NCBI GenBank assembly: GCA_964631175.1
Contig: CAZVWH010000003.1
Coordinates: 1 to 64,000 of the forward strand
Reading direction: 5' to 3'
Length of the DNA stretch: 64,000 nt
DNA from: CAZVWH01 sp964631175
Lineage (GTDB): Bacteria; Planctomycetota; Phycisphaerae; Sedimentisphaerales; Anaerobacaceae
A program made the position numbers and the translations under genes. The first letter of the stretch is position 1; the number at the start of each line of letters is the position of its first letter. This document shows, piece by piece, positions 1 through 8,487 of this stretch. The notes beneath the pieces are model-generated. The model had not been told where the DNA came from. It did no database searches and saw only the letters and a list, made by a program, of their open reading frames with translations.

Positions 1-2
1 AA

Positions 3-245
3 AACTACAATGTAAAATTCAAAAAAGGTTTTAAACAGGGATTTCGATACGAGAAGGACTGTTTAAGTAAAAAAGAGGAAACAACTTGTATCGGTAATGC
101 CGTTGTGGTGCCGTTGTGGGGCATGCTGTGCAGGCATCCCGTGGATGGAAACTCTGGAGAGAATCCGAACCGATTCAAGGGGAAAAAGCGACTAATGGTC
201 TACTTTCAACATAATCGCACTCAATCCCGAACAACAGGAACATGA
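3..245 (+). CDS. Possible 3' end of an unrecognised gene
   Basis: Frame 3 is open from the first bases of the window to a TGA at 243-245, giving 80 codons with no start visible because the gene would begin upstream. The product is basic and cysteine-containing and I recognise no family in it. An 80-codon open stretch at this base composition is uncommon but not rare by chance, so this may be non-coding. It is convergent with the minus-strand gene that ends at 246. Confidence 0.22.
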   Translation, partial: NYNVKFKKGFKQGFRYEKDCLSKKEETTCIGNAVVVPLWGMLCRHPVDGNSGENPNRFKGKKRLMVYFQHNRTQSRTTGT

Positions 246-689
246 TTAATAGTCGAGCCTTAATTTTTGTGCTTTTTGTAGCCTTTCTTTGAATTTGTTG
301 AGTTTTGGCAATCTGTCTCCTCGTTCTTGATGGACAATGTTTTCGAATACCCAAATAGCCTTATTTAATACTCGAATCTCATCATCTATTTGATTGCGTT
401 TTCTATAGATTATTGCCAGCCTGTCGTATGGATGATTCCCATCGAAGTTTTCCGATACATTTTGTTCATATAATTCAATGGCTTTATCTGTATGCCCTTT
501 TTTCTCTAACTCTATTCCTTTGAGATTTCGTTCTACTTGTTTATCCAGCGTTCTTTCTTCTTTTTCGTACTGCCGTAGACAGGCTGACCGGTTTTCTTCC
601 TGTTGTTCTGATGTCTGTTTAACCTGTTTCCGCCTTCGGAAATATAGCAGTATTACCAGTCCGGTTATGATAATAAAAATATATTTCAT
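246..689 (-). CDS. Small membrane-anchored protein with TPR-like helices
   Basis: This 147-residue protein begins with one hydrophobic segment (about residues 3-17) followed by an RRRK cluster, so it is probably anchored with its C-terminus in the cytoplasm. Residues about 35-85 are strongly charged and helical. Residues about 57-110 read as a degenerate tetratricopeptide pair, including KGIELEKKGHTDKAIELYEQ and a later DRLAIIYRKRN helix. The ATG at 687-689 has no strong ribosome binding site. It lies 20 bp downstream of a PEP-CTERM stub and may be co-transcribed with the gene ending at 808. Function unknown; the TPR call rests on pattern only. Confidence 0.6.
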   Translation of the reverse strand: MKYIFIIITGLVILLYFRRRKQVKQTSEQQEENRSACLRQYEKEERTLDKQVERNLKGIELEKKGHTDKAIELYEQNVSENFDGNHPYDRLAIIYRKRNQIDDEIRVLNKAIWVFENIVHQERGDRLPKLNKFKERLQKAQKLRLDY

Positions 690-709
690 TTTTAGCAGCG
701 CAAAAGGAG

Positions 710-790
710 TTAGCGGGTTTTTCTTAAAAGCATCGCACCGAGGCCGAGCAGCAAGAGCGTGGCCGGTTCGAGGTGGAAAAGTTGGTCCAT
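710..790 (-). pseudogene. PEP-CTERM sorting-signal stub
   Basis: A 26-codon minus-strand frame encodes a complete PEP-CTERM-type C-terminus: an EPATLLLLGLGAMLL core (Glu-Pro motif, hydrophobic helix) followed by a basic RKTR end and TAA. In exosortase-bearing bacteria this tripartite tail sits at the end of secreted proteins several hundred residues long. Here the reading frame is closed by a stop 27 bp before the ATG, and the preceding gene ends at 808. It is therefore most likely the leftover 3' end of a deleted gene, although a 26-residue peptide cannot be excluded. Confidence 0.6.
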
Positions 791-807
791 TGCAATAGTT
801 TTCCTAC

Positions 808-1821
808 TTATAAATCACCACTAACATTTTCAGCCTTGCATCGTTCTATTTCAGCCTGAACTCTGTTGAAGAGTGGAATATGTGTATATGTAAGAACCAA
901 GGTGTTTTCTTCCATAAGGCCAATTTCAAGCTTCAAGTAAATAGCCACATCTATATTATCAAGGTTGACGTAAAAAATTTGTTCGGGGTCAATTCCGAAA
1001 CCCTTAGATTCATCCCTAAATTGATATTTCTTTCTTAATTGTTTTTCTATGACCTCAAAGTTTTGTTTGCTGGCGTCCTTAAAATAAATCAACATACTCC
1101 AAACTCGGTTCTTAAATGTCTTTACACAAACCAAATAAGTCTCGATGACATTGGGGTCTTGGGAGATGACCAAATAAGTATCGTCTAAGCGCTTTGTATT
1201 TTGTTTTTGTACAAACTCCTTAGCAGTCTGCATTATACCTATGAAAAAATCCTGCTCTGCCTGTTCTACCTCATCAAAAGCTTCTATTATGCCTCGTTTA
1301 ATATACTCTAATTTCATCTGGTGAGACTTTATTTGTGAATCTAAAATGCTCTCAAAAGCTTCTTTGCTCAAACAATTATTCTTTCCTAGAAATTCGATAA
1401 CCTCCAAACGAAACTTATGATTCTTCCTTAATTTATTTATACGGTCATGATGTTTTTTGGTATCGTCCGTGTCATTATCAATAGCAAGCAGTTCCAGCTT
1501 AAATAATATCTCGCGTATATTATCATCCGCTTGCATCCGCAATTTTGCTGCTTCAAAATTGCATTCTCCTTTTGCGTTTCCGATTATTGACAAGTCAAGT
1601 TTTTTTTTCTTAAAACGGTTTCGAACCTCGCTTAGCTTTTCACCAAGATAAATACCAAATATAGGCTTTTTTACTACATCATTTCCATCAGGCACATTCA
1701 AATTACTGTTTTGATTGCTGTCCTGTGCTGTATTAATGTCAGCAAAGATAAGGGCACCAATCCAAGAGTCAGAGGTAAATAAAACTAATATTGATAATGC
1801 AACAATTGATTGTTTTTTCAT
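808..1821 (-). CDS. Predicted exported, helical protein of unknown function
   Basis: This 337-residue protein starts with a Lys-Lys n-region and a hydrophobic stretch (residues about 4-26) that looks like a signal peptide or anchor. An Asn/Gln/Asp-rich linker follows at about 30-45. Residues about 60-215 are highly charged and predicted mostly helical, with possible coiled coil, and the C-terminal third is more mixed and sheet-like. I recognise no family. The next stretch downstream is the PEP-CTERM stub, read in a different frame, so this protein does not end in that motif itself. Confidence 0.6.
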   Translation of the reverse strand: MKKQSIVALSILVLFTSDSWIGALIFADINTAQDSNQNSNLNVPDGNDVVKKPIFGIYLGEKLSEVRNRFKKKKLDLSIIGNAKGECNFEAAKLRMQADDNIREILFKLELLAIDNDTDDTKKHHDRINKLRKNHKFRLEVIEFLGKNNCLSKEAFESILDSQIKSHQMKLEYIKRGIIEAFDEVEQAEQDFFIGIMQTAKEFVQKQNTKRLDDTYLVISQDPNVIETYLVCVKTFKNRVWSMLIYFKDASKQNFEVIEKQLRKKYQFRDESKGFGIDPEQIFYVNLDNIDVAIYLKLEIGLMEENTLVLTYTHIPLFNRVQAEIERCKAENVSGDL

Positions 1822-2142
1822 TTCAATGTCAGCCTTAAAAAATTCTGTTTGTCAGCAACGTAAGCAAAATGTTTGCTGCCAACTAAAATGTTTATTATAA
1901 ACTTTTTCGGGGCTATTTGCCAAAGGCTTTCGCGCAGTAAGAATTTTTCGCGATATTCAAATTAACGGCCTCCTGCAAGTGCGGCAGGAGGTCATTGATT
2001 TTTGTTGTTCATCGAAATTTGCTGGTTTCGGTTGAAACGGCAAAAATCAGGTACAAAAGCGTTATTCAATTGTCATAAACTGATACAAATCAACTTATAG
2101 TGTCACATAATAACATTAAAGGCCGTTAAAACAACCAAAATA
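1822..2142. other. Intergenic region, no gene seen; one hairpin
   Basis: No convincing reading frame is visible. The clearest feature is a perfect 8-bp inverted repeat CCTCCTGC/GCAGGAGG at 1969-1991, which may be a transcription terminator or a small repeat. The last part approaches the 21-bp array, and a weaker unit-like sequence near 2094-2114 suggests the array once extended further. Confidence 0.4.
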
Positions 2143-2331
2143 CGTTTCATCTGTGACATATCACGCTTAATGTGCTACAACTGGCGCTTCATTTATGGCA
2201 GATAACGCTTCATCTGTGGCAAATCACCCTTCATCTGCGACATATTAAGCCTTATTTATTACGGATAACGCTTTATCTACGATAGATTAAACTTCATATA
2301 TGGCATACCACACTTACTTTGTCATAGCTAA
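2143..2331. repeat. Degenerate 21-bp tandem array, nine units
   Basis: Nine consecutive units of exactly 21 bp run from 2143 to 2331 without an indel. The approximate consensus is CGCTTCATCTGTGGCAGATAA. Each unit holds an imperfect dyad of the TTATCTG/CAGATAA type. Units differ at many positions but keep the spacing, which is about two helical turns. No frame stays open through the array on the plus strand. A 19-bp hairpin (CCCAACT/AGTTGGG, 2332-2350) follows at once. Confidence 0.8.
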
Positions 2332-2434
2332 CCCAACTTTCGCAGTTGGGCTGACAAATTTTATTTACTTTGCACAACTTCATCTGGGAAATTCATCCTT
2401 CGTCCCTTAGGGACTGCGGAGAATGGATCCGGGT

Positions 2435-2563
2435 TTAGATATACACTTTGTCCATCATTCTTGGAAATGGAATACATTGTCGGATGTGCTTTTCGCCGGT
2501 GAGCCAGGCGACGGTTCTTTTGACGCCACAGCCAAAGCCTTGTTTGCTTGCAGGCTTTAGGGT
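2435..2563 (-). pseudogene. C-terminal remnant of an asparaginyl-tRNA synthetase
   Basis: On the minus strand, in a frame different from the neighbouring DUF4340 gene, about 34 codons up to the TAA at 2435-2437 encode GFGCGVKRTVAWLTG, then HIRQCIPFPR and a short tail. This matches class II aminoacyl-tRNA synthetase motif 3 (GFGxGxxR) plus the IRxxIPFPR ending that is characteristic of the Asn/Asp-tRNA synthetase group. Nothing else of the enzyme is present, and the frame upstream runs into the DUF4340 coding sequence. It is a stub left by a rearrangement. In intact motif 3 the residue before Arg is usually Glu or Asp; here it is Lys. Confidence 0.6.
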
Positions 2564-3747
2564 TCGGCTTCTACCATATTAGGCTCGTCGGTCTGAGTTT
2601 TTTCGATGGCGGATTCGGGCTTTTGCTCGTCTTGTTCTTCTTGCTCGGCCTGCTGCTCAGCCTCAGCCTTCGGTTTTTGCACGTCTTCGAGAATTTCTGA
2701 CAGCTCCTTTGTCAGATTTTTGGCCTTCCAATCGGCAATCTCGTAAATCCATCCTTGATGTCTTGCGTTAAATTCCTGTGCCTTGTCGCGGGCAAGCAGC
2801 TTGGCTTCCTTCTTTTTCAGCTCCTCTTCGGATTCACCTTCTTTTTTTACCGTGACAGGTGTGGTGTCGGTGAATACCGCCTGGCACGACATAAATGGGC
2901 CTGGCCATTCTGCGAAAGTTTTGTCGTCTTTGTCGGCGATTTTCAGTGTATAAACGGTGGAATTCTTCAGCTTACAAAAATACTCTTTGTCAAAGGTCAA
3001 TTCGTCTGCTTCAGCCGATTTTTTCTTAACATCAGTGAATCTGATATCGGTCAACGCATTAAGAACGCTTTTGCTGTCGCTATCCTTTAATTTTTTGCCT
3101 GTGGGGATATTTTCTAATTCGACGCCATCGCCATTGTCTTTTCTGTTCAGCGTGTATTTGCCGCTGGGCGAAACGATTGTTACCGACTCGATGTCGTCAC
3201 GATTCACCTTGGTAAGCGTTTGGTCAATGTAACTCATTGCGTCCGTTCTGATCCATGGTACCTCTGGGGTCACATAGACTTCATCGCTCGTAGCCAATCT
3301 TACATAGCTGCCCTGGCCGGCTTCCCTGGCGTTTCCTATTATAAGTCCTGTAAGAAGTGAGCCATCCGATTTAAAAAATTTAACCACATGGCGGGCTTTT
3401 GCCTCTGTCAGGCCAAGTGTTTCGTGATTCTCCTTTTTTTCAGTAATAAATTGTGTTGTTTGAATGTCCAGGCAATTCGCAATCAGCTCGTTTATCTGTT
3501 TCATTTCGGCAGGATAATTATCCTTATTTGCAACAGCGAAGTATCCTGCCTGTCGTTTCAAAGTCACCTCGTCGTCGGCCACTGCGACAACGATACTGTC
3601 TATGTCTCTTGTCTCAAGCCCTTGGATAAGATAAGCTGGTTTGTCGGATACCGTCCTGGGTTTGTTCGAAATACGTGATTGGGCTACTGCCCATATTACC
3701 ATACCGACCGCTACAATACCTAATATGGTGAGTTTTTTGTCGCTCAT
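2557..3747 (-). CDS. DUF4340-domain membrane-anchored protein
   Basis: This 396-residue protein has one N-terminal transmembrane segment (residues about 7-23). The extracytoplasmic part carries the DUF4340 pattern: a short beta-rich motif on how a residue or substrate affects a value, then repeated modules such as LGLTEAKARHVVKFF and VRLATSDEVYVTPEVPW. The tail (from about 340) is low-complexity Glu/Gln/Lys-rich. DUF4340 proteins are regularly encoded next to GldF/GldG-type ABC permeases, and here the gene is the last of that operon, so it is probably an accessory subunit of the exporter. A ribosome binding site GGGAG precedes the ATG. A repeat of about 145 bp separates it from the GldG-like gene. 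Confidence 0.75.
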   Translation of the reverse strand: MSDKKLTILGIVAVGMVIWAVAQSRISNKPRTVSDKPAYLIQGLETRDIDSIVVAVADDEVTLKRQAGYFAVANKDNYPAEMKQINELIANCLDIQTTQFITEKKENHETLGLTEAKARHVVKFFKSDGSLLTGLIIGNAREAGQGSYVRLATSDEVYVTPEVPWIRTDAMSYIDQTLTKVNRDDIESVTIVSPSGKYTLNRKDNGDGVELENIPTGKKLKDSDSKSVLNALTDIRFTDVKKKSAEADELTFDKEYFCKLKNSTVYTLKIADKDDKTFAEWPGPFMSCQAVFTDTTPVTVKKEGESEEELKKKEAKLLARDKAQEFNARHQGWIYEIADWKAKNLTKELSEILEDVQKPKAEAEQQAEQEEQDEQKPESAIEKTQTDEPNMVEAEP

Positions 3748-3763
3748 CTGTAAAACTCCCGTA

Positions 3764-3908
3764 TAACTTTTTAAATCCTAAATTCTAATCTCTAAATTCT
3801 AAACAAATCCAAATGAGCAAAATTCAAATCACCAAAACAATATGTTTTGAAAATTGATACATTTGAATTTAGATATTGTTTAGGATTTAGAATTTCGTGC
3901 TTAGTGCT
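3764..3908. repeat. AT-rich inverted-repeat element between two operon genes
   Basis: The space between the GldG-like and DUF4340 genes is filled with variants of AAATTCTAAATCCTAAAC on one side and their complement (TTTAGGATTTAGAATTT) on the other, with AAATTCAAATG-type words between. The two arms can pair over most of their length. It looks like a small palindromic repeat inserted into an operon rather than a regulatory region. Confidence 0.5.
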
Positions 3909-3913
3909 TTTCG

Positions 3914-5944
3914 TTAGGCATCGCTTGAGTGACTGATGTAATGTCTTTTTCTCACACTGCGACGCATAGCTAATACAACGGCAATTGCCAATATAACTGC
4001 CGGGGCCGTAAGCATATTAAAGTTGCGCAGCTTATTGCCCAATTGCTCGATTCGGTAGTGTCTTTTTTTTCTGACCTCGCGTAATTGTCGCTGAGCCTGA
4101 CGCTTTTTCAGCTCCAGCTGGCGCTGCTTCTGAAGTATGGAGCTTCCTACAATCTCTGCTCTTTCTTTTTTTGCCGAGGCCAGGATTTGCTGCAGCTCAT
4201 TGTTAAAACCCTGAATTTCCGTATTAAGCTTGGCCACCTCTTCAGCGGTTTCCTTTTCCGCCTGTGTTTCGATCTCTTTAACAACAGTGAAAGGCCGCTG
4301 GAAATTGCCTCGTGACCTGATGGAAATCAAATCACTTGAGCCGGTCAAATCATCAATAGTGTTCATCAGTAAAGCGCTGTTATCGCCGACAATTAACTTG
4401 CCGAAGAACGATTCTTGATAGGCCAGCATATCGCTGATAAAGTCCACATCCGAGAAGACCGCCACCGCACAATCCTGCTCGGCCTGCTTTAGGCCCGTTA
4501 TCCGCTTTTTGGTTTTCTTAATTTCATTCGGGTCTTCCTCGCTGCTCGATTCGACCTCAACCTCGATACCATCGGGGAAGCTGCTCGCTAAGCGGCCAGT
4601 AACAAGATAAGCCATCGTCACAGGCTTGGTGCCCTCGTAGAATTTGCTCATCAGCTTTGCCGGCTGCAAAAACATCAGTTCAGCCGAGCTATCGACCGTA
4701 AAGCTGTTGCCCTTATCGGTGGTCGTTATAAGAGGTGTCCATTCAATATTGGGGTCGTTTATATCCGCGATTTCTCTCAGCACGCCGGCAAATAAAATCC
4801 TTACCTGATTAAGATCGGTTGTAATTACACTGTCGGCATTGAAACAGTCCTGTCCAAGATTGAGAAAGCCGATTATCGTCTCCGGCCTCTGGTCACGGGT
4901 GATAGTGGCCCGCTGGGCAAGGCCCCTATCGCCGACGAACGTGTTCTCCGGCATCGTAAGACCCCATGTCCGCAGGAGCTTATCCATGTTCGAGCTTTGC
5001 GAATGTGACATCATCATCTGCGTATTGCTTCGGTCGGGTCTGTCCGTGATACAGAAGGGGTCAACACATACAACTGTCCTGCCGCTCTTAAGAACAAACT
5101 GGTCTATGGCAAACAGCGTCCGTTCGGGCAGGTCCTTAGGATGAATGACTAACAAAATATCAACGTCGTTTACATCGTTGACGTCGGTAGGCACTTCGGT
5201 GACTTCATATTTTTTTCGCAACTGCTCCACAAAGGTCCACGGCGGTGTGGGTTGTTTTCCCTGCATCCGCATCATTTGAGCCATATAGCTGCTTGCGTCA
5301 TCGCCCATTACCGGTAGGCTGCTCATTATGCCGAGGCGTTTTTTCTGACGTGTAATCGCCGTATCTATCAGATAGCTGATGTCATACTCGATAAAATTCT
5401 GTCTATCCGGCGAAAAAAATGGTATGACCTTTTCCACGCCAAACTGTGTTTGAGCTACTAAGCCGAAGAAAAAGTTTTCTTCCTCGGAAATAGAAAACCG
5501 CTGAAGACCATACTGTAATGCCTCGACCTCTTGTTCGGAATAAGGCCTGGGGTCGATTATCTTCAGATCGACCATGCCCTTAGCCTGGGTGGCATACTGC
5601 TCCAGCAGTGATTTGACAAACTCATAATAATTGTTGAAATAACGGATTTGGTCGGGTCCTTTCATCGCCGCGGTCTTGGCGTAGTAAAGCTTGAGCGTGA
5701 TAGGCTGATTCAGCTTGGCTAAAATTGCTTTGGTACCATCCGAAAGTGAGTAGATCTTCTGCTCGGTAATATCAGCTCTAAGCGTTTTGCCGATGTTTTG
5801 ACAGATGCTTATCGCTGAGAACATAATTACAAAAACAAAGATCGCACCCATAGCCGCTCTTGTTGTTCGGTTCACACATCCGTGAGCGGTTTTTCCAGTC
5901 GAATCCTTCACGGATTTTTCTGCGGGTTCTCTATCGGAACTCAT
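3914..5944 (-). CDS. GldG-like extracytoplasmic component of an ABC transporter
   Basis: This 676-residue protein has a transmembrane segment near residues 30-52 and a second at about 646-664 before a basic cytoplasmic tail. The large outer domain begins with SDGTKAILAKLNQPITLKLYY, the typical start of GldG/ABC-auxiliary domains, and continues with the DILLVIHPKDLPERTLFAIDQF strand-helix typical of that family. A coiled coil (about 570-640) precedes the last helix. The family is associated with gliding or polysaccharide-type ABC-2 exporters, but the substrate is unknown here. Its ATG shares one base with the stop of the upstream permease gene (TAATG), so translation is probably coupled. Confidence 0.8.
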   Translation of the reverse strand: MSSDREPAEKSVKDSTGKTAHGCVNRTTRAAMGAIFVFVIMFSAISICQNIGKTLRADITEQKIYSLSDGTKAILAKLNQPITLKLYYAKTAAMKGPDQIRYFNNYYEFVKSLLEQYATQAKGMVDLKIIDPRPYSEQEVEALQYGLQRFSISEEENFFFGLVAQTQFGVEKVIPFFSPDRQNFIEYDISYLIDTAITRQKKRLGIMSSLPVMGDDASSYMAQMMRMQGKQPTPPWTFVEQLRKKYEVTEVPTDVNDVNDVDILLVIHPKDLPERTLFAIDQFVLKSGRTVVCVDPFCITDRPDRSNTQMMMSHSQSSNMDKLLRTWGLTMPENTFVGDRGLAQRATITRDQRPETIIGFLNLGQDCFNADSVITTDLNQVRILFAGVLREIADINDPNIEWTPLITTTDKGNSFTVDSSAELMFLQPAKLMSKFYEGTKPVTMAYLVTGRLASSFPDGIEVEVESSSEEDPNEIKKTKKRITGLKQAEQDCAVAVFSDVDFISDMLAYQESFFGKLIVGDNSALLMNTIDDLTGSSDLISIRSRGNFQRPFTVVKEIETQAEKETAEEVAKLNTEIQGFNNELQQILASAKKERAEIVGSSILQKQRQLELKKRQAQRQLREVRKKRHYRIEQLGNKLRNFNMLTAPAVILAIAVVLAMRRSVRKRHYISHSSDA

Positions 5945-6675
5945 TAGGCTGCCTTCCTTTCATCCAAAACAAAGGTGCTGGCGGCAATCCATCCGACAAT
6001 CAACAGCGCAAAATAAGCAAGGTCTTTGAATTCCAGCACACCTCTCTGAATCGACTCAAAGTGCTGCCGAATGCTCATGCTCTCTATCGCCGAGACCAGG
6101 CCGGCTGGTAAAAAGCTTGAGAGATAATCCAGCGTCGTCGGCATACCGGCAAAAACCAGCACCGCACATGCAACTACCGACAGGACAAAACTTATCACCT
6201 GGTTCTTACTGACCGTAGAAAAGAAACAGCCGACAGCAAGAAAACCTCCCGCCATCAGCCAGCTACCTATATAGCCGGTAATTATCAGGCCGACATCAGG
6301 CTCGCCGAGGTAGCAAACGGTAATAACCATAGGAAAAGTCAAGGCCAGTGCAATCGCCAGGAAAATCCAGGCGGCGAAGAACTTGCCCAAGACCGCCTGT
6401 GTTATCGTAATGGGCAAAGTAAGCAGCAGCTCAATTGAGCCGGTCTTGCGCTCTTCGGCCCAAAGACGCATAGCAGTCGAGGGAACCATAAAAACATACA
6501 GCAGCGGCAGATTCATAAAAAATACCCGCATATCCGCCTGACGTGCCTCGAAAAAGCCCTGCTTGAATGTCAGATAACCTGAGAAAAATAGAAAAATCAC
6601 TAAAAATACGTATGCAAGAGGAGTTGTAAAATAACTTTTAAGCTCCCTCTTAAATACCGCCCAGAAACTTTGCAT
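5944..6675 (-). CDS. ABC-2 type permease (GldF-like)
   Basis: This 243-residue integral membrane protein has about six hydrophobic segments. The N-terminus (FWAVFKRELKSYFTTPLAYV) and the MRLWAEERKTGSIELLLTLP loop between the second and third helices are hallmarks of GldF/NosY-type ABC-2 permeases. A strong AGGAG site stands before the ATG. It is the middle gene of the operon ATPase-permease-GldG-DUF4340. A regulatory role in resistance or export is possible, but the substrate cannot be read from sequence. Confidence 0.85.
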   Translation of the reverse strand: MQSFWAVFKRELKSYFTTPLAYVFLVIFLFFSGYLTFKQGFFEARQADMRVFFMNLPLLYVFMVPSTAMRLWAEERKTGSIELLLTLPITITQAVLGKFFAAWIFLAIALALTFPMVITVCYLGEPDVGLIITGYIGSWLMAGGFLAVGCFFSTVSKNQVISFVLSVVACAVLVFAGMPTTLDYLSSFLPAGLVSAIESMSIRQHFESIQRGVLEFKDLAYFALLIVGWIAASTFVLDERKAA

Positions 6676-6696
6676 TTTATACTCCTGCCTTGAGCT

Positions 6697-6781
6697 GGTA
6701 ATTGGTTATTAGTAATCACGTTTATTATTTAACCAATTACCATTCAACCAGTCCCTTAGAGAACAGTTACCATTTAACCAA
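6697..6781. repeat. TAATTGGTTA/ACCAATTACC low-complexity repeat
   Basis: The gap between the permease and ATPase genes consists of short words such as TAATTGGTTATTAGTAATC, AACCAATTACCAT and CCAGTCCCTTAGAG. The same vocabulary recurs at 8765-8825, 55722-55760, 57040-57068 (inside mnmE), 57397-57482 and, in part, 48893-48925, so it is an interspersed repeat family. Confidence 0.6.
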
Positions 6782-7501
6782 CTATGTGCTTTGTCTTTTA
6801 GTAATCTTACGAAACACCTCATCTAAACTACACTGGTGTTTTTGTTTCAATTCATCAGGTGTGGAATCCACCAAAATGCGTCCTTCGGAGATGATTACCG
6901 TTCTGGAGCAAACGGCCTCCACTTCTTCAAGGATGTGAGTCGAAACTATGATACACTTTTCTTTAGCCATTTTACTTATAAGCTGCTGGACGTCGTGTTT
7001 TTGATTTGGGTCCAATCCATCCGTTGGCTCGTCAAGAATGAGCACATCCGGGTCGTGGATTAGAGCCTGTGCTAATCCCACACGTCTTTTATATCCTTTC
7101 GACAGGGTTTCAATCGTCTGATGGTACACGGAATCGATAGCACACATCGGGACAATCCGGTCTAATTTTTGCTTGCGCGTATTGCCGGTAATCTGTCTGG
7201 CATCGCAGACGAAGCTCAGAAAGCCGCCGACGGTCATCTCGCCGTACGCAGGTGAATTTTCCGCTAAATATCCGAGTCTGCGTCTAACTTCAATGGGATT
7301 TTGCAGGATATCATATCCGCCGACCGAAGCTGTGCCGTTATCAGGCCTGATAAAGCAAGCCAGCATCCTCATTGCAGTTGTTTTGCCGGCCCCATTTGGT
7401 CCGAGAAGGCCCAGCACTTCGCCCTTACCGACTTCAAATGATATGCTGTCAACGGCAACAACCGGGCCGAAACTTCGCCGAAGCTCTTTGACCTTTATCA
7501 T
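6782..7501 (-). CDS. ABC transporter ATP-binding protein (GldA/CcmA-type)
   Basis: This is a roughly 239-residue ATPase with Walker A GPNGAGKTT near residue 34, signature LSKGYKRRVGLAQALIHDP, Walker B DVLILDEPTDGLDPNQ and the switch His in IIVSTH. It energises the permease encoded next and the GldG-like partner. I start at the ATG at 7499-7501, which has GGAG eight bases upstream, rather than at a TTG four codons earlier. It is the first gene of the minus-strand exporter operon. Its length is that of a normal single ABC domain. Confidence 0.88.
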   Translation of the reverse strand: MIKVKELRRSFGPVVAVDSISFEVGKGEVLGLLGPNGAGKTTAMRMLACFIRPDNGTASVGGYDILQNPIEVRRRLGYLAENSPAYGEMTVGGFLSFVCDARQITGNTRKQKLDRIVPMCAIDSVYHQTIETLSKGYKRRVGLAQALIHDPDVLILDEPTDGLDPNQKHDVQQLISKMAKEKCIIVSTHILEEVEAVCSRTVIISEGRILVDSTPDELKQKHQCSLDEVFRKITKRQST

Positions 7502-7723
7502 ATCCGTCTCCAAAAACAGAAGAAATCAACATGGATATACGGTGAAACCACAACCTAAACCCGTGGTAAAACACATAAATTTACTCAAAATCTCTTGATA
7601 GTCAACCCCGTTAGAGACAATTTCTTATTATTCGCATAAAAATTTATGAGCCGAGTCGCAAAGGTAAAGTTCGTTGATTGCGAGAGCAGTATTGCAAAAT
7701 CGCTCGATTTGATTGGTGCCGGT

Positions 7724-7862
7724 GGGGCTGTTGAAAAAGGTGAGATTGCTTCGTCGCTACGCTCCTCGCAATGACACAAAGTGCGTTTTCAGGTTATTGC
7801 GAGCGATTCGAAGAATCGCGCGGCAATCTCAAATGTTGTTTTGGGACTTTTTCAACAGCCCC
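7724..7862. mobile_element. 139-bp MITE-like element with 15-bp terminal inverted repeats
   Basis: The ends GGGGCTGTTGAAAAA and TTTTTCAACAGCCCC are perfect 15-bp inverted repeats. Immediately outside are direct copies of CCGGT (7719-7723 and 7863-7867), a 5-bp target duplication. The interior holds the ATTGCGAG/GCAATCTC type palindrome also found at 33102 and 48709. No transposase frame fits in it, so it must have been moved in trans. Confidence 0.88.
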
Positions 7863-8392
7863 CCGGTGCTCGGCTGCCGCGGCAGGGGCTTATCATAATA
7901 AAGCCGAACCTGACCAACTCTTCACCGCCGCCGGTAACAACAGGCGTTGCCGCAGCCGAAGCTGTCTATCAATGCTGCAGAGCTTATACAAAGGCTGAAA
8001 TTGTCATAGGCCAAGGCTGTGAAAGCGGCAAGACATCTGATGTTTTCACTACGCTAGGATACGCCGCTTTAGCTAAAAAGTACGGCATAAGATTGATTGA
8101 CTTTAATGAGGCTGAAACGGTCGTCCTTGAAAACAGCAAAGCCCTTCAGTTAGAGCAGTTTCACATTCCCGTAATTGTGCGCGATGCGTTTGTGATTTCT
8201 CTGCCTATGCTTAAAAACCACAGCTTCACAGCGACAACTATCGCAATGAAAAATATGTTTGGCGTAGCGTCGGCCAAGTTCTATGCAGGCTCATGGAACA
8301 AATCTAAACTGCACAGCCCTTCGACGGACAAATCCGTCGTGCATGTATGCTTGTATAAAAAGCCTGACCTTTCGGTCGTGGATGCCTCCGTA

Positions 8393-8487
8393 GTGGCACG
8401 GGCTTCCAGCCTGCGCAGCATGGCATGCGCCACGTGAAGACACGGCCAAGCCTGTCCTGAGCGAAGTCGAAGGGATGGCCGTGCCAC
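8393..8487. mobile_element. 95-bp palindromic insertion in the DUF362 pseudogene
   Basis: The ends GTGGCACGG and CCGTGCCAC are inverted. The interior has a second hairpin (GTGGCGCATGCCATGC-like words) and CCTGTCCTGAGCGAAGTCGA. The latter is nearly the complement of a word inside the mnmE insertion near 56460. No clear target duplication is visible. The insertion creates an in-frame stop about 13 codons into the element. Confidence 0.65.

Noticed and set aside
478..798. 106-codon plus-strand frame opposite the TPR-like gene
   Set aside because: Cys/Ser/Phe-rich antisense shadow of the minus-strand gene and the PEP-CTERM stub.
2143..2331. CRISPR array
   Set aside because: The 21-bp units are contiguous and all diverged, with no constant repeat and unique spacers, and no cas genes are near.
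7585..7779. 64-codon minus-strand frame starting MCHCEERSDEAIS
   Set aside because: It is a translation of the ATTGCGAG palindrome and the start of the DUF362 gene in reverse; such peptides recur wherever this repeat lies.
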